DNA of 5,096 bases from Coriobacteriales bacterium (lineage in GTDB: Bacteria > Actinomycetota > Coriobacteriia > Coriobacteriales > UBA8131): NCBI GenBank assembly GCA_031274985.1, contig JAISPK010000043.1, positions 1 through 5,096 of the forward strand, in the 5' to 3' direction. Positions 1 through 5,096 of the stretch are shown piece after piece. The stretch's first letter is position 1, and every line of letters starts with the position of its first letter. A model generated the notes under the pieces. It had not been told where the DNA came from. It saw only the letters and a list, made by a program, of their open reading frames with translations, and did no database searches. The position numbers and the translations under genes were made by a program.

Positions 1-667
1 CGACCCGTTGAATAGACTCGTGGTAGTCATATTCCAGTGCGTTCTTGAGCAAGTGGGCCGAGAGCGTTGTCGTTTGGCCCAGTGCCGCTGACACCGCCGA
101 GTGCATTGCCTGCTTCCAGGCTGGATCAGGCCCCAGATGGTTGTACACCGCAAGATAGCCGAGCAACACGTCGTCGCCGGCCGGCGTTAAGCCGGGCCCC
201 AAACCAACCCACTGCGCCACCGTCTGCGGAGACAGTTTGACAGGGGGACGGGGCAGACAAAAGGGGACGTACCTTATGTCTTGTAGGGACAACCAGTTGT
301 CCCTACAAGACATAAGGTACGTCCCCTTTTGTCTGCCCCGTCCCCCTGTCAAACTGTCAAGAGGGCCGTGCCAGCGCGGTACGTTTTGCAGATCAACCGC
401 AATCTCGGTAGCTACGGTATATCTGATTAATGCCGATGAGGTCCGCTGCAGCGTATCTCCGCAGGCCACCTCTGGCAGAGAGTTCAAGCATAAGAAGCGA
501 GACGAACCCCCAACCTGTGGCAGCGCCAAAGCCAGGAGTTCGTCTTGCGTTTTAATGTTAATTACGCGGTTGTGCACGCTCCAAACGCGCGCCGACCGGT
601 TTTCGCAGCAGCACCTCTCAAACCGTGCTCCTCTGAACAACGCTTGAATTTTGCGCGCTGCGCTCAT
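1..667 (-). CDS. DUF2877 (AllH-family) protein, partial, carrying an in-frame palindromic insert
   Basis: The minus-strand frame is open from the ATG at 667 to the left edge (222 codons, C-terminus missing). Residues about 27-102 fit the N-terminal part of DUF2877, with a VWSVHNRVINI start and a W98HGPL end. Residues 155-170 read GLGPGLTPAGDDVLLG, the family signature, followed by a helical stretch with TTTLSAHLLKNAL. E. coli AllH (YlbF) belongs to this family and works with FdrA and YlbE in oxamate/allantoin metabolism; that role is family knowledge, not proven here. The ATG lies 3 nt after the DUF35 stop codon with no strong Shine-Dalgarno site, which suggests translational coupling. Residues 104-146 come from a perfect palindrome, lie between the two conserved blocks and have no counterpart that I recognise in the family. 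The protein may tolerate the insert as a linker or may be inactivated by it. The family call is fairly sure; function is uncertain. Confidence 0.82.
   Translation of the reverse strand, partial: MSAARKIQALFRGARFERCCCENRSARVWSVHNRVINIKTQDELLALALPQVGGSSRFLCLNSLPEVACGDTLQRTSSALIRYTVATEIAVDLQNVPRWHGPLDSLTGGRGRQKGTYLMSCRDNWLSLQDIRYVPFCLPRPPVKLSPQTVAQWVGLGPGLTPAGDDVLLGYLAVYNHLGPDPAWKQAMHSAVSAALGQTTTLSAHLLKNALEYDYHESIQRV
231..358. repeat. Perfect 128-nt palindrome inside the DUF2877 gene (REP/MITE-like)
   Basis: Arms 231-293 and 296-358 are exact reverse complements, 63 nt each, separated by CA at 294-295. The arms hold G-runs such as CAGGGGGACGGGG and AAGGGGACGTACC. G-rich palindromes of this general kind are known as small REP/MITE-like elements moved in trans by IS200/IS605-type (Y1) transposases, but no transposase is in the window, so the class is inference. 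The ends are fixed only by where pairing stops (230/359 do not pair); a target duplication cannot be separated from the arms. Both host-gene halves stay in the same frame, although 128 is not a multiple of three, so the net insertion must differ from 128 by at least one base. In RNA it would form a very long hairpin. Confidence 0.95.
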
Positions 668-670
668 TGA

Positions 671-1021
671 TTACACCGCAATCGGCTCAACGATAAAGCC
701 ATAGAAGTCTTTGCCGATAGCCTCCTTGACCACACCTACAGCAGCGTCTGCCTCCTGACCGATATACGGTTTGTCATCGTTGATCTGCACCGACACGATG
801 AGGCCGGAGTCCTCAAACTTAACGATGGCAAAACAGAGGTAGGGCTGCATATAGCCCTCGGGCAGGTTGTAGACCTTGGTCCAGGAGAGAACCCTTACCT
901 TGCCGTTCAGCACTTCTTCGGTAAACTCGGTGTTGCCGCACTTGCGACACACAAAATGCCGGGGATGGTGCAGCTCGCCGCAGGCATCGCAACGATAAGC
1001 ATACAGTTCCATCATGCTCAC
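671..1021 (-). CDS. DUF35 zinc-ribbon / OB-fold protein, thiolase partner
   Basis: This 116-residue protein has an N-terminal rubredoxin-like zinc ribbon with C11-x2-C14 and C25-x10 earlier spacing giving C25-x2-C28 (RCDACGELHHPRHFVCRKCG), followed from about residue 40 by an OB-fold (KVRVLSWTKVYNLP, then CFAIVKFEDSGLIVSVQI). This is the usual length and order for the DUF35 family (PF12172 plus PF01796). Such proteins form complexes with SCP2-type thiolase-fold enzymes, where the OB-fold helps bind the CoA ester and bridges subunits. The gene directly follows the thiolase-like gene: its GTG at 1021 overlaps the thiolase TGA as GTGA. ATG codons at 1015 or 1012 are alternative starts, with GAGGGG a few bases upstream; the choice changes only two or three residues. 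All four zinc ligands are present, so it appears intact. Confidence 0.92.
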   Translation of the reverse strand: MSMMELYAYRCDACGELHHPRHFVCRKCGNTEFTEEVLNGKVRVLSWTKVYNLPEGYMQPYLCFAIVKFEDSGLIVSVQINDDKPYIGQEADAAVGVVKEAIGKDFYGFIVEPIAV

Positions 1022-2217
1022 CCCTCTTCCTTGGTGGTAAGGATGATTGACACCACGTTGTTCCCAAAACCGCCAAAATTAGTTGTGAGGCCGGTTTGCG
1101 CATCCTTAACCTGCCTACCTTCGGCCTCGCCGCGCAGCTGGCGGACGATCTCTACTACCTGGGAGACGCCGGTGGCACCAACCGGGTGACCTTTGGCCTT
1201 GAGGCCGCCGGATGTGTTGATGGGCTTATCACCGTCCACCCTTGTTCTACCTTCACGGGCCGCCTTGGCACCTTCTCCACGGGGAAAGAACCCCACTTCT
1301 TCGCTCTCAACGATCTCCAGGATCTGAAAGGCATCGTGCAGCTCGGCCACGTCGATGTCCTCGGGTCCCATGCCGGCCATCTCGTAGGCCTTGCGAGCGC
1401 TCTCGCGCACTGCAAAGAGGTCGAGGGGGTCGGGACGCTCGGCCACCACATGGGTGTCCGTTGCCTGACCAATGCCGGCAATGCGCACCGGCTTGTGCGC
1501 AAACTCACGCCCGGTGTCGAGTGCCGTGAGCACCAACGCAGCGGCGCCGTCGCTCATGGGGCAGGTCGAGTAAACCCGGATGGGGTCTGCCACGTAGGGG
1601 TTGATGACGTCGGCGTCCTCGTCTTCGGTGATAGCGTGAAGGCTGGGCACCAGACGGATGTGCGCACAGGGGTTGTGCATGGCATTCTCGTGGTTTTTAA
1701 CGGAGACGATTGCCAGGTCTGTTTCGGTGAGGCCGTACTTTTCCATATACAGGCGCGTAAACATGCCCGCAAAGGATGGCAGGGTCAGGCCGTAGGGGTA
1801 TTCGGCGTCCGGGTGCGACATCGTAGCAACAAAGTCCGTGCTCTCCCAGCCGGTGAGAATGCGCATCTGCTCGGCGCCAACGACCAACACGGTGTCTGCC
1901 ATGCCGGAAGCGATGGCCATATAGGCAAGCTTCACGGCGCTGGCCCCCGAGGCCGGGCCGTTCTCGACGGTCTCTGCCATGGCGGGGCGCAAATTGATGG
2001 TATCAACCAGTGCCGAGGCGGCACCGGAAATCTTGTTGACCTGTCCCACGCCCATAGAGGCGAGAAAGACCTGGTCGATATGAGCCTTGCCTGCCGCCAG
2101 GTCAACGCCTGCATCGCGCAACGCCTCAACGGCCGCAGTGGCTGCCTGGTCGAGAAAAGAGCCATTCCAGCGGCCGAACTTGGTGTGGCCAACACCTACT
2201 ATGCCAACTTCTCTCAT
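1018..2217 (-). CDS. SCP2-type thiolase-like protein lacking the nucleophilic Cys
   Basis: The 399-residue, full-length thiolase fold starts with REVGIVGVGHTKFGRW and has the family motifs SDGAAALVL (222-230, preceded by C219-P-M), ELHDAF (292-297, H294), GGLKAKGHPVGATG (337-350, H344) and a C-terminal TTNFGGFGNN loop (378-387). In active thiolases the N-terminal nucleophile motif reads like VExxCASG; here it is VENGPASG, with Pro88 (codon CCG) at the Cys position. Classical acyl-Cys chemistry is therefore unlikely. Related Cys-less SCP2-thiolase-fold proteins such as Ltp2 act as retro-aldolases on CoA esters together with a DUF35 partner, and this gene is coupled to a DUF35 gene. A strong Shine-Dalgarno site GAGGAGG (2232-2226) lies 8 nt before the ATG. 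The likely location is the cytosol. Expect databases to call it acetyl-CoA acetyltransferase, which may mislead. Confidence 0.9.
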   Translation of the reverse strand: MREVGIVGVGHTKFGRWNGSFLDQAATAAVEALRDAGVDLAAGKAHIDQVFLASMGVGQVNKISGAASALVDTINLRPAMAETVENGPASGASAVKLAYMAIASGMADTVLVVGAEQMRILTGWESTDFVATMSHPDAEYPYGLTLPSFAGMFTRLYMEKYGLTETDLAIVSVKNHENAMHNPCAHIRLVPSLHAITEDEDADVINPYVADPIRVYSTCPMSDGAAALVLTALDTGREFAHKPVRIAGIGQATDTHVVAERPDPLDLFAVRESARKAYEMAGMGPEDIDVAELHDAFQILEIVESEEVGFFPRGEGAKAAREGRTRVDGDKPINTSGGLKAKGHPVGATGVSQVVEIVRQLRGEAEGRQVKDAQTGLTTNFGGFGNNVVSIILTTKEEG

Positions 2218-2247
2218 ACTGATTTCCTCCTCATACGTAGTGCTTCC

Positions 2248-2916
2248 CTACTTCTTCTGGGCGTACGCGCCCGGCAGACGCGCCGGAATGTTGGCGGCCA
2301 GCAGCTCCTCGGGAACCGGGCGGCGACCGGTGCATTTGACGGGTTTATGCTTTTCCCAGAGCGCTCTGGTGAGCACATAGGTGGGTACGCCACCAAGCTC
2401 GTGCCAGACCTCCGGTCGGCTTTCGAGCTCGTACTCGATCATCCAGCGCTTAAAGCCATTGGGAGACTCGGCAACAATCAACACCTCGTCCTGATTCAAG
2501 AAATCAAAGTGGTACTCCATCTTTGCGGCAAACAGCTGGGCGCCCAGGCGCAGGCCCTGGCGGATTGCGATAGTGTGATAGCTCATGCCGAGTTGTGCGT
2601 TCACACTGCGACCATTGACGATTCCAACGATTTCGCCGTTGATGGTGCCTAAAAAGACATACTCATCCTTAACGCGATAGCGCATATACCCGAGAATCTC
2701 TGCATACATGCGCACGGCTACGATGTCGTAGAAGTCCCTCTCTACGTCCATCAGGGGTTTGACAGCCTCAAGGGCTATGGGGCATTCTTCGCGAGAGATC
2801 TGTCGTATGACCATCTTCTCGCCCGTTGCCAGGGTAATATACTTTGCGGGATACTCGACGTTCACAAATTCTTCGGGAGGGCGCAGTTGCTCCTCCATCT
2901 TATCGATAAGTGCCAT
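2248..2916 (-). CDS. Conserved-looking protein of unknown function, possible GNAT-like fold
   Basis: This is the first gene of the minus-strand operon: 222 residues, no signal peptide or membrane segment. I do not recognise a named family. Residues 85-103 (EYVFLGTINGEIVGIVNGR) look like the beta2-beta3 hairpin of GNAT acetyltransferases, followed by a segment rich in G, R and L (IRQGLRLGAQLFAAKMEYHF) and then VLIVAESPNGFKRWMIEYELESRP, which resembles the beta5-N-alpha4 region. The canonical R/Q-x-x-G-x-G/A acetyl-CoA loop is not exact, so an acyltransferase role is a guess. A longer frame opens at GTG 2949, but the ATG at 2916 has a good ribosome site and is preferred. The stop lies 30 nt before the thiolase start. 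Co-transcription with thiolase and DUF35 points to a role in the same CoA-ester pathway. Confidence 0.8.
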   Translation of the reverse strand: MALIDKMEEQLRPPEEFVNVEYPAKYITLATGEKMVIRQISREECPIALEAVKPLMDVERDFYDIVAVRMYAEILGYMRYRVKDEYVFLGTINGEIVGIVNGRSVNAQLGMSYHTIAIRQGLRLGAQLFAAKMEYHFDFLNQDEVLIVAESPNGFKRWMIEYELESRPEVWHELGGVPTYVLTRALWEKHKPVKCTGRRPVPEELLAANIPARLPGAYAQKK

Positions 2917-2921
2917 ATATT

Positions 2922-2928
2922 CCACCTT
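2922..2928 (-). promoter_or_regulatory. Ribosome binding site fixing the operon's first start codon
   Basis: The minus strand reads AAGGTGG, then 5 nt (AATAT), then ATG at 2916. The upstream GTG at 2949 has no comparable site, so translation from 2916 is favoured and the 11 extra residues of the longer frame are probably not translated. Confidence 0.7.
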
Positions 2929-2958
2929 TCTCTTGGATTCTTTGAGCACATAAACCAG

Positions 2959-2982
2959 GGGCCGCTACACCACGAACGGCCC
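2959..2982. repeat. Short GC-rich inverted repeat in the divergent promoter region
   Basis: GGGCCG (2959-2964) pairs with CGGCCC (2977-2982) across a 12-nt spacer. It lies roughly midway between the two start codons and could be an operator or a leader hairpin. Six-base GC arms arise by chance easily, so this is only a candidate. Confidence 0.3.
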
Positions 2983-3022
2983 GGACTGCGTTAATTCTAC
3001 GTTGCGAGAGAGTAGGTGAGCA

Positions 3023-4339
3023 ATGGAAGAGGCTCCAAAATCGGGGGCTTCCTCGCGTGAAACTATTGTGCAAAGGCACAACTCTGCTGCCAACTCTGCT
3101 ACCATTACGTTGGCACCCGGGTGCCGGGCCTCAGAAAGTGGTGATATTGTGGGAATAACTCATGGCCTCGCACAACCTATCGTTGATCGCTTACACAAGG
3201 TGTTGGACTACCCTTTGAGCATCACCAATTCGAGCGGGATCATCGTTGCCTCCAGCGAGGAGGGCCGTTTGGGCATCTGCCTTGAGGTTGCCACGCAGGC
3301 CATTGCCACGCGAAGCGAGATACGGATCTCCGAAGAGGATTCGGGCAAGGTCTCTGCGACTGAAGGGTCTGCTCGTGCGCCAAAAGCCCCTGCCGCTGCC
3401 TCTGCGTCTGAAGGCATTGTGTTGCCTCTGATCTTGCGCGACAACTGCGCCGGGGCCCTCTATGTGCGCGGCAAGGCTGAGGAGCTCAGCGTCTTTGCCT
3501 CGATTCTCAGCGTTGCGGTGATCTCGTTGCTTGAGGCGGCAGAGATTACGCATCAGGACAGCAGCCCTCAGCAGCTGATTGATGCCTGGGTCAAGAACCT
3601 CATCAGCTCCTCGGGCGAAGACCTCGAACAGAGCGCCCGGCAGGCGAGCATCCTGGGAATCGACTGTAGCAAGCTGAGCGCCGTGATCGTCATTCGCTTT
3701 TCTCTCGTTGCCTACTCAGACCTGCCGCTGCTTGAGACTGCTATCACCGAGTTGATGAACACCGGGTCGGGCCTGCATTTTCTTTCGTACACCGGGCTGG
3801 GGCAGTATGTCTGCGCGGTGCCGGTTGCTGCTTTCAAGGGAGAGATCGAGCTGGGCGAAACGTGTCTGGCCCTGGCGCGCAAGCTCGCAGATCTCAGAGT
3901 GCACTTTCATATTGGTGTCGGTCGTCCCAATTGCGGGGTACAGGGCTATCGTCAAAGCTATCAGGATGCCTTCCACAGTGCGCGGGTGGCAGAGCGGCTC
4001 GGCGATGCCAAGCGCATTCTCTACTATAACGAACAGCACATATTCAGGCTCTTGGAGGGTGTGCCGGATTATCTACGTGGGATTTTCATAGACAACCAAA
4101 CCGAGGGGCGCAGCTGGGACCCGGTGCTGCTGGAGACCCTGCAAACCTATTTTGCGATGAACTGCCACGTTAATGAGACAGCGCGGGCGCTCTATATCCA
4201 TCGCAACACCCTGCTCTTCAGGCTCAATAAGATTGCCGACATCTATAACCTCGACCCGCGCAAGTTTCACGATGCGGTGGTGTTGCAGGTGCTCCTGTAT
4301 CTGCTACAGCTGTCGGAAAGTGGCGGAAAAGAGGAGTGA
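3023..4339 (+). CDS. CdaR/PucR-type transcriptional regulator with sugar-diacid recognition domain
   Basis: The 438-residue protein has three parts. Residues about 45-175 match the putative sugar-diacid recognition domain (LAQPIVDRLHKVLDYPLSI, then NSSGIIVASSEEGRLG, later ALYVRGKAEEL). Residues about 215-335 form the degenerate GGDEF-like domain typical of the family (VIVIRFSLVA, HIGVGRPNCGVQGYRQSYQDA, AERLGDAKRILYY). Residues 368-430 form the PucR C-terminal helix-turn-helix (LLETLQTYFAMNCHVNETA, then ALYIHRNTLLFRLNKIADI). The family senses organic acids such as glycerate or diacids and activates catabolic genes; the ligand here is unknown. It is longer than usual because of a 42-residue N-terminal tail and an Ala/Ser-rich insert around residues 104-130 inside the sensor domain. 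AGGTG (3014-3018) is a fair ribosome site for the ATG. The divergent operon is the likely target. Confidence 0.9.
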   Translation: MEEAPKSGASSRETIVQRHNSAANSATITLAPGCRASESGDIVGITHGLAQPIVDRLHKVLDYPLSITNSSGIIVASSEEGRLGICLEVATQAIATRSEIRISEEDSGKVSATEGSARAPKAPAAASASEGIVLPLILRDNCAGALYVRGKAEELSVFASILSVAVISLLEAAEITHQDSSPQQLIDAWVKNLISSSGEDLEQSARQASILGIDCSKLSAVIVIRFSLVAYSDLPLLETAITELMNTGSGLHFLSYTGLGQYVCAVPVAAFKGEIELGETCLALARKLADLRVHFHIGVGRPNCGVQGYRQSYQDAFHSARVAERLGDAKRILYYNEQHIFRLLEGVPDYLRGIFIDNQTEGRSWDPVLLETLQTYFAMNCHVNETARALYIHRNTLLFRLNKIADIYNLDPRKFHDAVVLQVLLYLLQLSESGGKEE

Positions 4340-4864
4340 ATGGCGGCTGAGTGGCTAAGGACTGAGGGGCAAACGGCCGGGGTGCTGCACAGCATCTACT
4401 TTGCGGGCGGCTGCTTCTGGGGCGTGCAGGAGTATTTCTCTCGCGTGGAGGGGGTCTGCGAGGTTAGCTGCGGGTACGCCAACGGCGCTACCCAAGACCC
4501 TACCTATGAAGAGGTGTGCTCCGGGTACACCGGGTATGCTGAGGCGGTGTGTGTTGCGTATGATCCTGCTGTTGTTTGCCTTAAAAAGTTGGCTGAGCGT
4601 TTCTTTTCGATAATCGATCCGCTCAGCTTGAACAGACAGGGCATGGACGTTGGGACGCAGTATCGCAGCGGTGTGTATTACACCGGTGAAGCCGACAGAG
4701 CGGTGCTTCAGGAGGTCTTTGCTACCCAGCAGCAGCGCTACGACCAACCGATTGTCACTGAGCTCCTCCCCCTTGAGCGGTACTGTTTAGCCGAAGAATA
4801 CCACCAGAACTATCTCAAGAAAAACCCGCGCGGATATTGTCATATCAACCTGAACTCGCTCTAG
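4340..4864 (+). CDS. msrA: Peptide-methionine (S)-S-oxide reductase MsrA
   Basis: MsrA reduces the S-epimer of methionine sulfoxide in proteins and free methionine, using thioredoxin. The 174-residue protein carries GCFWG with catalytic Cys25, PTYEEVCSGYTGYAEAV with the active-site Glu68, IDPLSLNRQGMDVGTQYRSGVYY with Asp103 and Tyr108, and the C-terminal AEEYHQNYLKKNPRGYCHI. Cys167 in GYC matches the usual recycling Cys; Cys149 (RYCLAEEYHQ) is another possible partner. His of the usual TGHAEAV is Tyr66 here. The ATG follows the regulator TGA directly. The GAGGAG at 4331-4336 is only 3 nt from this ATG, so GTG at 4382 is an alternative start that would remove a non-conserved 14-residue tail. 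It is probably co-transcribed with the regulator. No MsrB domain is fused. Confidence 0.93.
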   Translation: MAAEWLRTEGQTAGVLHSIYFAGGCFWGVQEYFSRVEGVCEVSCGYANGATQDPTYEEVCSGYTGYAEAVCVAYDPAVVCLKKLAERFFSIIDPLSLNRQGMDVGTQYRSGVYYTGEADRAVLQEVFATQQQRYDQPIVTELLPLERYCLAEEYHQNYLKKNPRGYCHINLNSL

Positions 4865-4868
4865 GCTT

Positions 4869-4891
4869 TAAGGTTGCAAATTGTAACCTTA
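4869..4891. terminator. Inverted repeat between convergent genes, possible bidirectional terminator or operator
   Basis: Arms 4869-4879 (TAAGGTTGCAA) and 4881-4891 (TTGTAACCTTA) pair over 11 positions with one G-T wobble around a single central base. It starts 4 nt after the msrA stop and overlaps the stop codon of the convergent ORF6N remnant, the usual place for a shared terminator. Neither side has a T-run, so it is a poor intrinsic terminator. The symmetric AGGTT...AACCT halves also resemble DtxR/IdeR-type iron boxes, a weak alternative. Confidence 0.4.
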
Positions 4892-5096
4892 TACTGAGGG
4901 TAATCTAACAAACGTTTGGTTGGTTTCTTTTCCTGTTGGGCACCTCTTCATTTTTCGTAAACGGAAATACTCCGGACAGCCAGACAACATACCAATGCCT
5001 TGCTCGGTGTAGGCATAGGGCAGCTTCTTGATATTACTCCCTCGCCCAGTGTTCAAAGTCGCAAACTGCGACTTTGAAGCGAGGGGTGCAGACTGC
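4889..5096 (-). pseudogene. Truncated ORF6N-domain (phage antirepressor-like) gene remnant
   Basis: The minus-strand frame enters from the right edge (first full codon at 5095) and ends at TAA 4891-4889, 68 residues. Residues 8-38 read KSQFATLNTGRGSNIKKLPYAYTEQGIGMLS in order, matching the core of the ORF6N domain (family pattern LRSQ-AT then LPYAFTEQGVAMLS) found in phage and mobile-element regulators. The family normally continues with a VL-x-A-V-x-V-x-I segment; here similarity stops at MLS and is replaced by a basic tail GCPEYFRLRKMKRCP that I do not recognise, followed by a stop. This suggests the 3' part was deleted or recombined. The N-terminal part lies outside the window, so whether the remnant is expressed is unknown. 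It marks past phage or mobile DNA next to msrA. Confidence 0.65.
5039..5085. repeat. Imperfect palindrome inside the ORF6N remnant
   Basis: Inner arms TTCAAAGTCGCA (5052-5063) and TGCGACTTTGAA (5067-5078) are exact reverse complements with a 3-nt loop. Outer arms CCCTCGC (5039-5045) and GCGAGGG (5079-5085) also pair, with a 6-nt one-sided bulge (5046-5051). It lies in coding sequence for KSQFATLN, so the symmetry may be partly a product of the protein sequence. Confidence 0.6.

Larger units (their letters stand above)
2917..3022. promoter_or_regulatory. Divergent promoter region between the catabolic operon and the cdaR-like gene
   Basis: This 106-nt stretch separates two outward-facing transcription units and must hold both promoters unless one lies inside a gene. 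No consensus pair is convincing. On the minus strand TTGCTC and TAGAAT are 18 nt apart (about 3022-2993), a weak candidate. The short shared region fits a regulator that controls its own gene and the divergent operon, which is common for CdaR/PucR-type genes but is inference here. Confidence 0.5.

Noticed and set aside
231..358. Interpretation of the palindrome as an intrinsic terminator
   Set aside because: It is far longer than a terminator, lies in the middle of a coding frame and has no T-run; both gene halves continue on either side.
231..358. Interpretation of the palindrome as a simple fold-back sequencing artefact
   Set aside because: A fold-back would mirror the same flank on both sides; here the two flanks are different, correctly ordered halves of one gene. 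A subtler assembly error is still possible.
237..647. Plus-strand open frame of 136 codons across the palindrome
   Set aside because: It is antisense to the DUF2877 gene, its sequence matches no family I know, and it is open through the palindrome simply because the palindrome reads the same on both strands.
1096..2652. Plus-strand open frame of 518 codons
   Set aside because: It lies antisense to the thiolase-like gene and the first operon gene, has no ribosome site or recognisable domain, and is explained by codon bias of the minus-strand genes.
2917..2949. N-terminal extension of the first operon gene from GTG 2949
   Set aside because: The ATG at 2916 has a well-placed AAGGTGG site whereas the GTG has none, and the extra residues (LKESKRKVEY) look like translated leader.
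1..5096. CRISPR array, tRNA or rRNA genes
   Set aside because: No regularly spaced direct repeats and no tRNA- or rRNA-like sequences were seen by eye on either strand.

Overview
The window comes from a moderately GC-rich bacterium. The gene families (a SCP2-type thiolase paired with a DUF35 zinc-ribbon protein, a DUF2877/AllH-family protein, a CdaR/PucR-type diacid regulator) and the strong Shine-Dalgarno sites suggest an anaerobic Gram-positive, perhaps a Coriobacteriia-like actinobacterium or a clostridial relative. This assignment is inference; there is no rRNA or other phylogenetic marker here.

Layout. Positions 2916 to 1 (minus strand) carry a compact four-gene operon, read in this order: a 222-residue unrecognised protein with a possible GNAT-like fold; a 399-residue thiolase-fold protein whose nucleophile position holds Pro instead of Cys; a DUF35 zinc-ribbon/OB-fold protein that overlaps the thiolase stop codon; and a DUF2877 protein that starts 3 nt later and runs off the left edge. 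A 106-nt divergent intergenic region separates this operon from a plus-strand pair: a CdaR-type transcriptional regulator (3023-4339) followed with no gap by msrA (4340-4864). Convergent to msrA, at the right edge, is the C-terminal end of a truncated ORF6N-domain (phage antirepressor-like) gene on the minus strand. A 23-nt inverted repeat sits between msrA and the ORF6N remnant.

How the genes may work together. Thiolase-fold plus DUF35 pairs form heteromeric CoA-ester enzymes in known systems (archaeal thiolase/HMG-CoA synthase complexes, BbsAB, Ltp2-ChsH2, PhlACB). The missing nucleophilic Cys argues for an aldolase-like or otherwise non-classical carbon-carbon bond reaction. The tight linkage to DUF2877, a family linked to FdrA-type ureide/oxamate metabolism, and the divergent diacid-type regulator suggest an inducible anaerobic catabolic operon for an organic acid or ureide-derived substrate. 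The substrate cannot be read from the sequence.

The most striking feature is a perfect 128-nt palindrome (63-nt arms, 2-nt spacer, 231-358) inside the DUF2877 reading frame. The frame stays open through the whole palindrome, so the protein is predicted to carry about 42 extra residues between its N-terminal domain and its conserved GLGPGLTPAGDD motif. This resembles in principle the Rickettsia palindromic elements that insert into coding genes.
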